DNA of 64,000 nucleotides, from the NCBI RefSeq assembly GCF_029784155.1, contig NC_073692.1:161477582-161541581 (forward strand), read 5' to 3'. The notes below the pieces were generated by a model. The model had not been told where the DNA came from. It was given only the letters and a program-made list of their open reading frames with translations, and searched no databases. Source of the stretch: Uranotaenia lowii. Taxonomy: Eukaryota > Arthropoda > Insecta > Diptera > Culicidae. Below, one piece after another: positions 19,001 to 32,700 of the stretch; the stretch's first letter is position 1, and each line of letters begins with the position of its first letter. Made by a program: the position numbers and the translations under genes.

Positions 19001-20809
19001 TAGAAGTGATTTTAAGACTTTCTTATAATAAAAAAAAATCGATATCAGTATCGAATCCGCTTGATACTTCGAATATTATCTTCCACCTTGATCAATACAA
19101 ATATCATTAAATTATTCCTTTGAAAATCGTTTTAAATTTTTACCACTTGGTGCAATTCAGCCGCTTTGCCAGGTGTCTTAGAAACTTTTTTGATTATTTT
19201 GATTATTTTCAAAGCATGCGTATATCGTGCTGCCTTTATATAGTTCATTTGTACTGCATAGCTTAAAACATCCATTGGCACGATTTTATGGAGTTCTTGT
19301 GTTTTTTTTCGCTTATTTTTCGTCTATTTAGAGCTCATCGTAAAATTTCAATGAGCCATTACTCAAAAAAATATAAGATTTGATTCTATAGAGCGATTTC
19401 TATATTCTTTACGGCATGATTATTCTAAACAACTGAGCTCCGAATATATAACGTTAACTTTGCAGACAAAAAATTTCAAAGTTATTTGAATAAATGCTCG
19501 ACTTGAAACCCAAAAATAAAAATCCAAGAGTTTTATTTGTTGACATTTTCAAAAAAGAATAGAGAATAACTTTCGAAGACTCGACAATAACACTACGAGT
19601 TTTATGCATGTTACAAAAGATTAACAAAAATGAAAATGATTCATAAGGTGAATAAATTATTTGCAATAAGCACGAAAAAAAAACAATTTGAAACTTTTTT
19701 TCGAAAAACTTTTTTTTTTTGTGAGCAACTCAATCAAGTAAACATGGCGTGCATTGAAACGATTTTACAAAAAAAGAAGACTAATTTATCAACTTCAACA
19801 TTCAAAATATCATCAGTGCGGATGTATGCGGGAGTTTTTTCTTCTGTCCATGGTTCACCAAGTTACGAATTTTCACATGATGTAAAATTTGTTGCTGGGC
19901 TTACTGGGAACATAAACAAAAATACTAATTTATCAAAAACAAGCTTTGAAAACTGCAAATAAAAAAATAGTTTTTGAAAGCTCCATAAACAGTATCTGAA
20001 TAATTTTTTGCAACCATTTATTCTAAAATATAACGTTCTAACGTTCATTTAAATTCTCCTTTTAAAAATTTGTTGTTAAATTTCTTCTAAAACTTGTACC
20101 TAATCACATGTTGAACTTAGACACGAATGCCATAATGCTGGTAAAGTGTAAAAAAACAAAACCTAAAAAAATACATGTTGAACTGTGGCGCAATTTTTAT
20201 GCGGTTTGTTGTAAAATTGCAGTTCATAGAAATATTGCAGTTCGTGGTACGTGGTATCCAATCTATACAAGAAGCAAATGAACATGAAAATAACAATAAA
20301 AGTTCATTTTGGAATTTTGACTTTTGGCCAGGTTTTCGGGTGAAATACTCCTGTGTGCATCGTTAGGTCGATGTAAGTATAGCTTCAAAGAGCGGAACAA
20401 AAATGGAAAATTTTAATTTTTCAACAGATTGTTAGTTAAACTGTAAATGATTTTTTTTCGTTGAATAATTTGGCATTCAGCCATAAAACACGTAAAAGGG
20501 CGGGAATGAGCAAAAACAACACTTATAAAATCCTTGCTATATTTTTTTTAAATACTTACTTACTTAATCATAATTCAATTCAATTTAAAATTGTTTGATT
20601 GGAGATGAGGTCTGGTGTGGGTTATTCGATGATTGGCTAGATAGGCCGTTATCAAAACAAAACAAGCAGTTTGATTGTATACTAGAGTTAGTTGTTCTAC
20701 CTTGGACCGATACCCTACTTTGATCCTATTTGACAAATGACTATCGATAATTCAATCAACTCGCTTCATTCAACGTAGTTCTCCAACAGGCAACATAAAA
20801 CAAACTATT
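19001..20809. other. AT-rich non-coding DNA
   Basis: No gene recognised. The 110-codon ORF at 19630-19962 is lysine/phenylalanine-rich with no family signature. A SINE 3' fragment lies at about 20115-20168. Confidence 0.45.
20115..20168 (+). repeat. SINE 3'-end fragment
   Basis: 'agacacgaatgccataatg' followed by 'ctggtaaagtgt' and an A-rich tail matches the 3' part of the complete SINE at 45288-45485 (cgcgaatgccataaagatgg...). A similar fragment lies at 39688-39735. Confidence 0.55.
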
Positions 20810-21735
20810 GGGGAACTGGGGGTATAATGCCCAGTGTGGCAAAACGACCCACTGTAATATCTAGCTAGATATACACTTTTTTAAAGAATTCTGTACGTTA
20901 TTCCGTTCTAATTAACAGTAGACACCTTTTGTACAAAAAATTAGCATCAAATTTGCGATAAATCCCTGCAAAAATCCAAAAATATTTTTTAAGCCATATT
21001 CCTTGCAATTTGTGCCTTGACTTTCGTAAGGAATTACGGCATCTCTCGTCAAAAAAAATACCTGACATCTGTTAAAATGATGAACATTGGTCTTGAAAAG
21101 CATCACAAAACGAAACATTGCGTTATTTAATTATTTTTTCTGTTATTTTGAACGATTTTTAATAAACATGTCTAGGTAGGGCAAAACGCGCCATGTCCGT
21201 TTATCTCTAAGCATGTTTCATATTTGTTTAAATGTATATGCAGTTTCATCATAACAATTTTAAAGATATTTATAAGTTGTATTGGAAAACATAACTTGAA
21301 TATAAACGAATATGTTAAAAATTCCTAAATTTAATATAGATTTAATTAACTATTCACAAGAATTTCAGTATATCTGGCAGCACTGCGCGTAGCAATACAT
21401 TTTTCCATCTGTGAAGTAGAATAGTTGTTTTTTTGCCTGGCAAAAACTTTCGGAAGCACTTGAATCAATAAACACTTATTTAACGTTAAACGGCGCGATA
21501 GGGTACACACATATGCGCATTATGCCCCTACTGAATCTGAAATCCAATTTTCAACCTACTCTTCAAACTTCATTAAATTTGTGGCCTTTTTTGAACCTCC
21601 AGTTATTCTAACTATCAGATTTAGACAAAAAAATAAACCAAACTTCCAAACACAATCGAAAATTAAGCTAATCTTTTCAAATGTACTCTCAAACAAGGCT
21701 TTTTTTTAACGTGGGCATTATGCCCCCTCTTCCCC
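20810..21735. mobile_element. MITE with ATAATGCCCA ends
   Basis: Left end GGGGAACTGGGGGTATAATG, right end inverted GGGGAAGAGGGGGCATAATG: an imperfect TIR of about 25 bp. The interior is AT-rich with no ORF longer than 68 codons. Target duplication unclear. Confidence 0.65.
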
Positions 21736-21817
21736 TTCTGTATTGATCAACGCCAATAATTACCTTATCATAATATTAAAACCACATGTTTTCATAGATT
21801 AAAAAAATCACATTTTC

Positions 21818-22917
21818 AGCAAGTTAGCAAGTCAGTTGCTTACTGAGCCGATGTACGCGAGTTCAAGCCCAAGAGTAGGGGAGAATTGAGATGCTCGACC
21901 CCATTTTCTTATTTTCGTCATATTTTTTGGCAAAATTTAGCAACTTGCCGTTTTTTACATTTTCTTACAGCGTGTAATTTCAAGTTTATATGCTTCAAAT
22001 GTTAGAATGATACATTAACTCGTAGATGAACTAGAATAAATTTTCGTGAGATTAAAAAAACTGTGACATTTTTTAAGTAACATGAGAACTGATCCTTTAC
22101 TAAAGGAGACTTGATCCTTAATTCAGCTTGCCCTGATCCTACGCAGAAAATCTAGTTAAATCCGAAGATAAAAGGTCCGTTGACTATCTGTTGCCATATT
22201 AGGTCTCATTTCACAGTTTGTATTTATCAGACAAAGAGAGTTCTTAAAGATTATCTACTACCCTACAGTCATTACAGTCATAAGTCTCAATTTTCTAGTT
22301 TTTAGATGAATACAGTATTTAGTCCTTTTTAAAAGATAATTACTGGATAAACATTAGTTATTGGACAGATATATGTTATTTTTATGATAACCTATGATCA
22401 CGATCCATTCAGAAGAAAAATATATCTTATTTGGACTCTAGGGATAAATTTTACTCATAACATTCATTTTAGAAAACTTCTTCATCGAATAATTGAACCG
22501 TTAGTAGTGCTTTGTAAATATGGCTTTATGGAGTTCATATTATACTCAAACGATTGACATATCGGAATAAATAATTTTGTTATAATTTTTTTCATGTGAG
22601 AATTTTTTTAAAGCGATTAAAAAGATCATCAAATCGCATTTTGATAAATTTTTCAAAAAAAGTTCAATAACTCAAAAAACAAAATTTTCAAAATTTGTGT
22701 AGATAACAGGATTGTTGCTTTGGTCTTTTTGTCACATTTTTATAGAACATTTGATATTTGTAAGACATTCCTGTTTCGAGATATTGCGAAGGAATCAAGT
22801 ATCCCCAGGGATCAAGTATCCTCATTTTCCCCTAAACATGGAACACAGTTTTATCGTAGAGGTTCTTCAATAAGACGGTAAAACAACTATAATCGAAACA
22901 AAACAAAAAAAAAGCTT
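21818..22917 (+). mobile_element. tRNA-derived SINE, split by MITE G1
   Basis: The left part (21818-21877) has a decayed A box and a B box (GCGAGTTCAAGCCC). The right part (22833-22917) continues with 'aacatggaacacag' and ends 'gactataatcg'-like text with an A-rich tail. Removing 21878-22832 and one TA gives a sequence collinear with the SINE at 45288-45485. Confidence 0.78.
21878..22832 (+). mobile_element. MITE family G, copy 1
   Basis: 955 bp, with ends GGGGAGAATTGAG and (inverted) GGGGAAAATGAGGATACTTG, flanked by TA at 21876-21877 and 22833-22834. Inserted in a SINE. Shares internal text (ATCCTTAATTCAG, AAGATATATTT and others, inverted) with the copies at 45216-46766 and about 62085-62940. 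No ORF. Confidence 0.82.
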
Positions 22918-22959
22918 TTTTCACGGCCTAGTTCACAACACCATTAAGCACCACATCCA

Positions 22960-23213
22960 TTTTTAACACTGAACTCAAAATCACACCTAAAATAACTTGA
23001 CGTTTCATTAAAAAGTGGAAGTTCAGTGAATTTCTTCATTTCAAGTGGCTCATGTACATTTCACTTACTCGTCACTTAAGTTTCAGGTGACCGAATCAAT
23101 GTTTACTAACTCATCACTTGAGTTTTACATTACATGCTCACTTAAAATTCACTTGACCCGTCACTAAATTGTCAATTTTACTTGACTGGTCACTTAAATT
23201 TAAATGAATGTAC
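22960..23213. repeat. AAGTGA/TCACTT-rich dispersed repeat, copy 1
   Basis: Built of many TCACTT motifs (cgtcacttaag, actggtcactt). In reverse it matches 52606-52680 plus 54700-54870, and more loosely 50345-50480. An unclassified dispersed repeat. A different fragment ('agtagggtgtccc') starts right after it at 23215. Confidence 0.6.
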
Positions 23214-24024
23214 AGTAGGGTGTCCCAAAATTGTATAATTTCTGGGAATCTGGGGGCTCACCCTCCAAATGGTAGCTAAGGATGTGGAGAACAAACTTTT
23301 GTATGGGGCCGACTAGAAAAAATCATATTTAGAGGTTCCGCAAGGGCGATCTTTGAAAAAAAGTCCAATTTCAAAATATTTGATTTTATATAAATTGTGG
23401 GTCCAACAAATTTCACAAAGTTTATATATTTTATATTTTTTTTTTTTGGGTTAAATACTACACGTAAAAAAATGAACCAAAATCGTAACAAAATTGAAAA
23501 TAAGCAAGCTATTTCTAGGAAAAACTATTTTTTTGGTCCAAAAATTTTGTATTCAACTGACAAAAATGTGTACCTAGCGTAAAATATTTTTTATACCAAT
23601 GCCATCAAAAGATACGGATTTTTGTGCAATTAAACTTTTCTGAACTAACTGTCGTGTGGCGGACGGGACTAAGGGATCACCCCTAGTTTTTATGCAGACC
23701 TATGGAGCCCCGGCAGACCTAGACCAATGTATTGATGCCGCCGCTTCCCACGGCGGGTCGGAGGCCACCTCGGGTTTGGGAGCTTCGGCGGCTTTGTGCC
23801 GTTGGTGTGTTGAAGCTTCATCCTCATGAAGTGTGTTGAAGCAAAAAAAAAACCAGAATGTGGGAAGAAACACATCAGCTTCAGAGACTTCGGTTGCAGT
23901 AGGTTTCGATTCCGGATTCCGAAGCGACGGTTCCGAATCAGTGAACATTTTGTCCTGTCGATGATAATCTATTTGATGAGATCTAATCTTTTCCATGATA
24001 CCAGACTTTTACATTGTATGATTT
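23214..24024. other. repeat fragments, unassigned
   Basis: 23214-23640 begins with AGTAGGGTGTCCCAAAATTG, which looks like a MITE end; no partner end is found. 23650-23960 is a GC-richer stretch with a small hairpin (CTTCATCCTCATGAAG) and no identifiable protein. Confidence 0.35.
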
Positions 24025-24028
24025 TTAA

Positions 24029-25838
24029 CACTAAACCTACCGGAGGCGGTCAAATGACGGTTTTAGAACTTTAAACGATGATTACGCCTTGTATATTTGT
24101 TTTTTCGCAAATTTAACGACAGGACTATTTTTGTTTTTGAAATGCAAGTGTTTTTGCGTTTTTAATTTTTTTAAGTGTTACGGTTTTCGAATAACGCATG
24201 TGGTATACCTATTCATACCGCGAGCGGTCAAATTACGGCAAACATCGTTTTCGCTAAAACTCCCTTGTTTTTCAACCGATTTCTATTAAGTTTATAGTTT
24301 TAAAAAGCTTATAATTCGACTCAAATATGTTTCTTAGACAATTTTCAACTACAATCAATAACTTTAAAGTTATTTATAGTACAAGAAAAATTTTATGAAA
24401 AAACATGCTTCAGGAAAAAGGTTATACATCAGTTATTAAGTGCTCGAAAAAAATTTCACTTAATGCCTGAGAAAGCTGAAGTTAGAAGCTATATGTTGCA
24501 CATATTGCACATTTTTTTAAAAAATTTCTAAGATCATGGCCACAAAAAATGTAAAAAAGTTGTGTAAAACCCGTACTTTTCAATCAATCAACCGCCAAAG
24601 CTGTTCATGTTACAGTAGAAAATTTTGAAAAAGTGAATTGAAAAGAAGACGTAATTTGTCACATTTTGGCATCTTTAGATTTTTGAAATACGAAATACAT
24701 AATTTATGACGACTTTTCAAAGGTAGCTGTTTTTCGAACTTTTTATCAATTTGGATTTTCTAAGACAATTCCTACACCTAAGCTCAGCTTTGCACTGGAT
24801 TTTGAGTACGTTAACGTAAAGTTTAGGCAATAAAACTATATGCAAAAGAAAGCTTACTTCATACCGGTTCTAGTGGTGTAACTGCATTGGCGGTGCAATG
24901 CTTGGCAAAAACCTGATAAATAAAACAGTGAACTAGTTTCTGCATTTTGAGAAGTCAGCACAAATTCTTGCTTGGCAGACGGGCGCAGTGGGTGGTAATA
25001 TCTCAAAGCTATTTTGCACACGAAGACGGGTGAAAGGAAACGAAAAAAACAAACAAGCATTAGCTCAAATTTTCTAGTTTTACTTTCAGAAATATATTTA
25101 TTATATTTTTGTAAAGCATTGCACCGCCAATGCAGTTACATCACTAGAACCGGCATGAAATTTTCTTTCTTTTGCATATAGTTTTATTGCCTAAACTATA
25201 TGTTAACGTACTCAAAATCCAGTGCAAAGCTGAATTTGGGTGTAGGGATTGTCTCAGAAAATCCAGATTCAAAAAAAGTTCGCAAAACAACTACCTTTGA
25301 AAAGCCGTCGAAAATTATGTATTTAGTATTTTAAAAATCTAAAGATGAAAAAAATTTGACAGATTACGTCTATTTTTCAATTCACTTTTTCAAAATTTTC
25401 TACTGTAACAGGAACAGCTTTGGCGGTTGATTGATTGAAAAGTATTGATTTTACACAACTTTTTTACATTTTTTGTGGCCATGATCTTAGAATTTTTTTA
25501 AAAAAATGTGCCATATGTTGCACATATAGCTTCTAACTTCAGCTTTCTCAGGCACTAAGTAAATTTTTTTTCGAGCACTTAATAACTGATTTACAACTTT
25601 TTTCCTGAAGCATGTTTTTTCATAAAATTTTTCTTGTACTGAAAATAACTTTAAAGTTATTGATTGTAGCTGAAAATTGTCTGAGAAACATATTTGAGTC
25701 GAATTATAAGCTTTTCAAAACTATAAATTTAATAGAAATCGGTTGAGAAACAAGGGAGTTTTAGCGATAACGGTGTTTGCCGTCATTTGACCGCTCGCGG
25801 TATGAATAGGTATATACAAAGTGTCGGTATGTTTAGTG
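24029..25838. mobile_element. TTAA-flanked foldback element H
   Basis: Long inverted arms: left about 24029-24902, right about 25099-25838, with a spacer of about 200 bp. The left arm has extra sequence at about 24070-24180. Outer ends CACTAAACCTACCG and inverted CACTAAACATACCG are flanked by TTAA (24025-24028 and 25839-25842), as in piggyBac-type elements. No transposase. Motifs such as 'ccgcgagcggtcaaa' and the pair 'cattgcaccgccaatgc' mark the arms. Confidence 0.8.
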
Positions 25839-25842
25839 TTAA

Positions 25843-27474
25843 ATAAATCATTGAACATTATGCACATTATTCATATTCATTTGTAGAGAGTACCCCCTCC
25901 CCCTTGAGACAGTTCTTCCTACGGCCTTGGCACGAACTTTAGTTCGTAACATCTTACTGGAGACCTTCTGCCCGCTATTAAATTTTATGACGCTTGTTTA
26001 GCAGATAGTTAACATCTTAATCGGAAAACACTTGAAACCCACGTGCTAGAAAAATATGACCCCTCTGAGACCTAGCGGCCATAACCAACGGCAATGAATG
26101 AACCAGCTGGCCTGCAGCATTTTTCCCATCTTCCAAAACAGAAGGTTAAAGCAATAAAACTGTCGATCAGAGGTTCCGATTTGAATGTGCCAATCAGCTG
26201 TCAGAGGGCAGCTTTCTTCCTTTTCCGGGACCCGATGGCGTTTCAAGCGTTCTCTAAAAAAAGAATCCGGGATGATTTTTCACTCCTCGCATTGCTTATA
26301 AGAGGAAAGCCCCAGGCAAATGGGTTTTCCCAGCGGATTTTGGGAAAACTGAAAACGGCGTCCGCGTGGTAGAACGAGATGAAAAAAAAATCTTCCATTC
26401 GAAGGTCCTTTTTCGGGGAAGCGCAATCCTTAGCGGCTTAAATGATTGGGGGTATCACATACACACGAAAAGAATTCGGAGAAAAGCTTCATCTACAACT
26501 TTTTTACATTTGTGTGTCCGGGTGATTTTCGAATTTACAAGCCATTTTCACGAAAGCTGGTTGGCTGTCCCAAGTTCGATTACAGAGTGTTTTTAAAGTT
26601 CAGAATAGTTTTACTTAATCTTTTAAAAATGTCTGAAATTGCATTCAATGGTTTTAGATAAAATGTTTACGTATATAGAAAAGTGCAATCAACATTTTTC
26701 AGATAAAATATTTATCAACTTGAACCTGAGTGTTTGAAAATTTCAGAAATTATTAAGAGAAGCAAGATTGATGTGGGCCAGTTATTACATTTAAAATTAA
26801 ATTAAATTATTAATTTGTTTCTTTCAAGTCACCCATTTGAAATGTTTTCAAATATTTGCTTTAGGAAAAAGATAACCATTAGTATTTAATCTGGTATCAC
26901 GAAGATTTTATCCTTCTCTGACGATCGACAAATAAGAGTATGTATCAAGGTTATTCATATTAATTATACATTTAAACGATTTTTTACGGTGTTTCTACAT
27001 AATAAAAATGAAATTTCAAAATCAAGTGACTTTGATGCAACTATAATTATTGATTTTCTGATCAAAGCTTTTTCTAGCCGATAACGCGATACCAAGGGCT
27101 TATTTTTCTAACAAAATCATCCAGCAAACTCTGGATGCTTCAATTCAATTTAAGCCAAGAATCTAAGTTGCATCATTTCACGTCATGACTGCCAAAAGAA
27201 ATTTCGTAAAAACCTTTTAAACATTTTGGAATGATAGGAATCTCCTAAACATACATATATCTTACCAAATAGTTCGTAGAGGCACTATTTATTAATTGAA
27301 CACAGTTGATATAAAGAAATAATTAAAATTTTGAATAAAATCACAAGTTCTTATATCGTTCCTTTTTTCATATTTTGGTCCTCAACGCTTATCCCAAAGA
27401 GTAAACTTATGCTTTATTTATCTGTTGGACAGTTTAAAATAAATGATAGCAGAAAATTTAGGCAATTGTCAATA
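25843..27474. other. non-coding, partly unique island
   Basis: 25880-25930 has a C-rich tract and 'cttcctacggcc', also seen near 42785. 26040-26600 is less AT-rich and non-repetitive with short ORFs only; it may be host regulatory sequence. 26600-27470 is AT-rich. Confidence 0.4.
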
Positions 27475-28679
27475 AGGCGGCATCCATAAATTACGTAACG
27501 CAAAAAATGCACTTTTTTGACCCCCTCCCCCCCGTATGTCACAGATCGTAACGCTTCGACGTACTAATTTCTGCAGGTAAAAAAATATTTTAACATAAAT
27601 TTTTCTATGTTCTTCAAAATGGAATAAATATATATATCCAAATCGCTTCTTAGTGCTCATTGATGATAACTCTCTGATAAAATATATTGATTGTCTTATT
27701 GCGAGTTGCTCTGTGCTTGTTAATTGATGATCTACCTTGTTTACTTCATTTTGTTCATGCACCTGCACTGCAAACTTGTTATGCAAAATATACCCCACGT
27801 AGTAATATTCGTAGGAATAATCAAAATTGCATTTTTAATACCAATTGAGAAAAATGTACAATATTCGTCTTAGGCGGCATCCATAAATTACGTATCGCAA
27901 AAATGCACTTTTTTAACCCCCTCCCCCCCGTATGTCACAGATCGTAACATTTCGACGTACCCCCCTATGAAAATTACGTAACGCGGATAATAACCCCCCC
28001 CCCCCCCCCCCAGGTTTTCGTTTACTGATTTTTTGAGGTAAAAAAAGATTCTAACATAATTTTTTAATGTTCTTCAAAACGGAATAAATAAATATCCAAA
28101 CCGCTTCTTAGTACTCATTGATGATAACTCTCTGATAAAGTATATTGATTGTCTTACTGCGAGTTGCTCTGTGCTTGTTAACTGATGATCTACCTTGTTT
28201 ACTTTATTTTGTTCATACTCCTGCAGAACTTGTTATGCAAAATATACTTCACTTAATAATATTTGTCGGAATAATCAAAAATGCATTTTTTATACCAATT
28301 GAGAAAAATTGTAAAATTTTCGTCTTATGGTTGAATTGAGTTCTTGGGGGTAAATTTACAAATATTCGATTTTCCGCTAGATATTTCACGTATATTCAAT
28401 ACACTTTTTAAGGAGTCTATCTCAGAGTCTTTAAAAAGGAAAGGTGTCAAACTAGTTTCAATTATGTTGTAGCTTACAAATTTTAAGCTGATTTTGGTTT
28501 GCATATCATTCTGCAAAAATTGCATGACTTAAAAATAGTTGCGATAAAACTGAAATTTTTAAGGAAAATCGTTACGTAACGATGAGCGTACCTCCCCCCC
28601 TCCCCTATGTCACAAGTTGTAACACTTGAGCTTACCCCCTCCCCCCCCCCTAAGAGCGTTACGTAATTTATGGATGCCC
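27475..28679. mobile_element. MITE with internal tandem duplication (family K)
   Basis: The left end GGCATCCATAAATTACGTAA and an inverted right end ending near 28679 form the TIR. Inside, a unit of about 397 bp starting with the TIR at 27475 is repeated from about 27872; both units carry a C-run, 'ttgatgataactctctgata' and 'gtgcttgtta'. C-runs up to about 18 nt occur at 27995-28012. No coding potential. Confidence 0.75.
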
Positions 28680-29095
28680 CCTAATTCATTTTTTAACAAA
28701 CAAAACATATAGTTTTATTAATTTTGCGAAAAATGCTAGTTTTGCTCATTTTTTTTGTGTTTAATTCAAAATAACTTCAATTAGAATTTTCCGATGCTGG
28801 AATTCAATTAAGTAGCACTCCAATAACTGACACCATCTTCTAATACAAGCTTTTACTTCACTCTTTCAGTTGAATATTCTAATTCAAATCCACCAAGATT
28901 ATTTCTTCTTAAGTTTCAATTCTCATGTTCTCCTTCTCATCTCTAACTTTACACATATGAAATCTCACTTCTTACGTCTCCCGTGTTATGTTTCATGTCT
29001 AACTTTTTCACACCTTACATCTCACCTTCCCATCTCACGTGTAATTTAACCTCTAAATCTCACTTTGCGGCTCATCACTTCTCCCTTTCGTCTTA
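28680..29095. other. AT-rich spacer
   Basis: Nothing recognised except pyrimidine-rich text leading into the satellite. Confidence 0.5.
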
Positions 29096-29757
29096 CGACT
29101 TACATTTTACGACGTAAGACGAAATACGAAAGACGTAAAACGTAAGACATAAGACGTAAGACGTGAGACGTAAGATGAAAGACGAAAAACGTAAGGGGTA
29201 AGACGTTAGACGTAAGACGTAAGACAGTCTTACGTCTAACGCCTTACGCCTTACGTCTTTCGTTTTTCGTCTTATGTCTTACGTCTTACGTCTTTCGTAT
29301 TTCATCTTACGTCTAACGTCTTACGTCTTACATCTTATATCTTACGTCTTACCTCTTACGTCTTACGTCTAATGTCTCACGTCTTACATCTAACGTCTTA
29401 CCTCTTTCCTCTTACGTCTTACGTCTATTGTCTCACGTTTTACGTCTTACGTCTATTGTCTCACGTTTTACGTCTTACGTCTCACCTTTTACGTATGACG
29501 TCTTACATCTGACGTCTTACCTATTACGTCTTACGTCTTACGTCTAATGTCTCACGTCTTACATCTTACCTCTTACGTCTTACGTCTAATGTCTCACGTA
29601 TTACGTCTTACGTTTCACCTCTTACGTCTTACGTCTTACGTCTTACGTCTTACGTCTTACGTCTTACGTCTTACGTCTTACGTCTTACGTCTTACGTCTT
29701 ACGTCTTACGTCTTACGTCTTACGTCTTACGTCTTACGTCTTACGTTCTACGTTTGA
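29096..29757. repeat. TTACGTC 7-bp satellite with inverted centre
   Basis: About 29112-29225 reads GACGTAA-type units and 29227-29757 reads TTACGTC units, so the array turns over near 29226 and could form a long hairpin. The segment 29618-29745 is an almost uninterrupted run of about 18 perfect units; outside it the units vary (ATGTCTC, ATCTTAC). The 71-codon ORF here is the repeat itself. Confidence 0.92.
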
Positions 29758-32700
29758 GTTGAGTGAAAACAGTTACAGTTCAATCATTGGACGCAATATT
29801 TTGTCCACGTCACGATTTGTTTGTACTTTGGACGCCTGTGGCTGTTTAAGAGAGAACAAAAATGAAAACTAACTGTTTTGATAATCATTAAATGTGTGCA
29901 TTAATTACTTGCAGAAAACCCTTTTTTTATTACGAAAGAAATATGTTTTTTTAAAGTGTTTTTTATTCCTTCAGCACCGAATTTTCAGTTTAAAGAGAAA
30001 TTAAAGCTTATTATTTTGTATATGAAACTCTGTAGGTTGTCACAACGTGTTTGAGAAACTCTTAAAAGATTTGCAACGTTTTTTTGAATCCTTATTTCAA
30101 TATGATTTTTTTTAATTGAACACTCATATAACCTATTTATTACAAGAACTTTTTTTTAATAAATCTGAGAGAACACTCACTCCAGACCACCAAGAAGAAA
30201 GTGAGAGTTATAACTTAGTGTTTTAATAATATTAAATTAATTATTTAAAACTACGTATAGCCTTGTCACAATTCTGGAACAAATCGAGATGGAAAATTTA
30301 ATTTGGTGTTTCCAGGAAGCTACAATATATTGTAAAATTATCAAATCGTAACTTTCTTCACTCAACTCAAAACTACATTTCGTCTTCAATGGAAATGATC
30401 ACAGAGAAAATAGCTTCATTTCCAAGCTCTTGTTGATTTGCTACAGTGTTGTCAGTTGATTTAAAGGCTAATTAAAGGTCATTTTATTGTTAATTTTCAA
30501 ATTGTCTATAACTTTCTTTTTTGTCAAAATGAATTCCTAAAATTCATTTTAATCAAAATTTTTAAACTTATAATTCATTTTTGAAGAAAAATAACACATC
30601 TTAGCCCAAAAATGTAAAACTTGAAGTTCTTTAAAAATAATATTTGTGAAATTTTGAAAATATAGACTTCTGTGTTTTGTTCGCAAATTTTTGAAAGAAA
30701 ATGTTGTTTTAGAACCCCGGTCAATTTTATTTTTGAATAATGCGATAGAAAGGAGAGAGCATCTTCTATCATGTGGCAAAATTTCAAAGTAAAAATAAAA
30801 AGAAACAGCGAAAAACATTCTCGAAGACCAGGAGGGTTCGGACCAGTACAAGGAACAGTTCAAGGTTCGGTTTTGGTGTAAAATTAGATTCTTCATGGAA
30901 AATTATATTCAAATTGAAAAAAATAATCGTAATTTATTAATCGGATTTGTTATATTGTACATTATCTTGTGCAAAATCAAAATTTAAAATCAAAATTTTT
31001 ATTAAGAAATATATTTTATAACCGCAAAAATATAATCGAGTTCTTATTTTCTAATTATTGTGAAGAATAAACATCATAAAATCAATACTTTTTCAGGTTT
31101 TGTCTATGATTTTAACGTATAAGAGAGCAGAATCACAACTCAGATTTGGATTTTTTTTTTAAATTTTGCAATTATATTATGAAATTTAAAAAATTTCAGA
31201 GTAAAAAGAACAATGCAATTGTTTTTTCATGTTAATTAACATTGGAATAAACAACAGCATTTCAAGATTAGAATTTTATAAAAACGAGATAAAGATATAA
31301 TAGAATTTAATAATTAGGAGTTTAAAATATAAATTGAGGGTCAGCATTTGGTTCAGCCATCAAATCCAGATAAAAATTCAGTATAAGACTGTCATTAACA
31401 TAACATAAATTAAAACACAGATTTGAATGTGAAATGATAATCTGAAAAATGTATCTATATGTAAATTGTTTATAAGAATCGTCGAAAACTTTAAGAAAAT
31501 AATGAATAATTCATTGTTTAGCTAACAAAACTAGCAGAACAATAATTCAAAAAAAGGAAATCGAATGTTTACAGATAGTTATAAATTTTGTGATTGGGAA
31601 ATTTAAGAATGTATTTATTATTTATTATCAGAAAAATTTAACTCTCTAGATCAAGCTTCGTTCTAGAATTTTGGAAAAATTAAGTTAATTGTTTAAAAAA
31701 TCTAAATTTTAAAATAAAAAAAACTATATCATGACATTGATACATTGCAGTTTCAAAACTTTTCGTTCGTTTTTATTTAACAATATTATGTAGACCAAAA
31801 GAAAAAGAAATAATCAATTATGATTTGTAACAATTTATTGCTTTTTTTAAAGTTTTAAGGTATGAAGTATTGCTTTACCATTTTATCTAAAGTGTATTTA
31901 ATTGTTATCTCCAATGTATATTTTCAAATTTTAAATTTTGGAACTTTTAAAAATTTGTTTTTGCTTCTGAAGGAAGTTATGAAGTCCATTAAGAAATCTA
32001 TTACTGAAAATGTATGTAACACCATCTAGCGGGCCCGTGGAGATTTTTTTTCTAAATGTGTGTTACCATACGCTGAATTATAAATCTTTTACAATTTATT
32101 TTGGGGGGGGGGGCCTGTCTAAGTTTCAGATTTAAATAAGTTTGATATTTTAATGTAGTTTACTGGTTTTGATATGTAGCTATTAAGAGCAATACTTTCA
32201 ATTTTTTTCCTTAACCCGGTCTTGGGTCTCGTAGGCATTTTAACTTTTTTTTTAGATTAAGGCCTAATTCCTGTGTTTCGCCAGTTCGTTTCGCCCAAAA
32301 TAATCGGCAGATTTGAATTCCTGATAAAATATCACAAATAATGAATAGGTAGTATTATTTCATGGTTGTTCATAGCCTTCAATTTTCATTGATTAATGGT
32401 CCAAATTATTCGACTGTACATATTGTAAGGAAGGAAGGGTCCCAAAACATTGAAACCATTTATCATCATTTATCAGCCCTTCAGTCATAAGAGTGGGAAG
32501 CAACCATCATTAAATCTAAAATTTCAGGTACATTTTATTTTTGATGCCAAAAATGTATGTAGGGAGTACTTAACATTTTCATCAAACTTAAACGTAGAAA
32601 AATTATACATTGATTCCATTTTGTTTCATAATAAAAATGTTGTTTCTACTCATTTATTGATTTTGAAATAAATTGCCTGAAATTGACTTCAACCAAGATA

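Noticed and set aside
29547..29762. 71-residue ORF with repeating LTSYVLR text
   Set aside because: It is the translation of the 7-bp satellite; a 7-nt unit gives a 7-residue repeat in any open frame.
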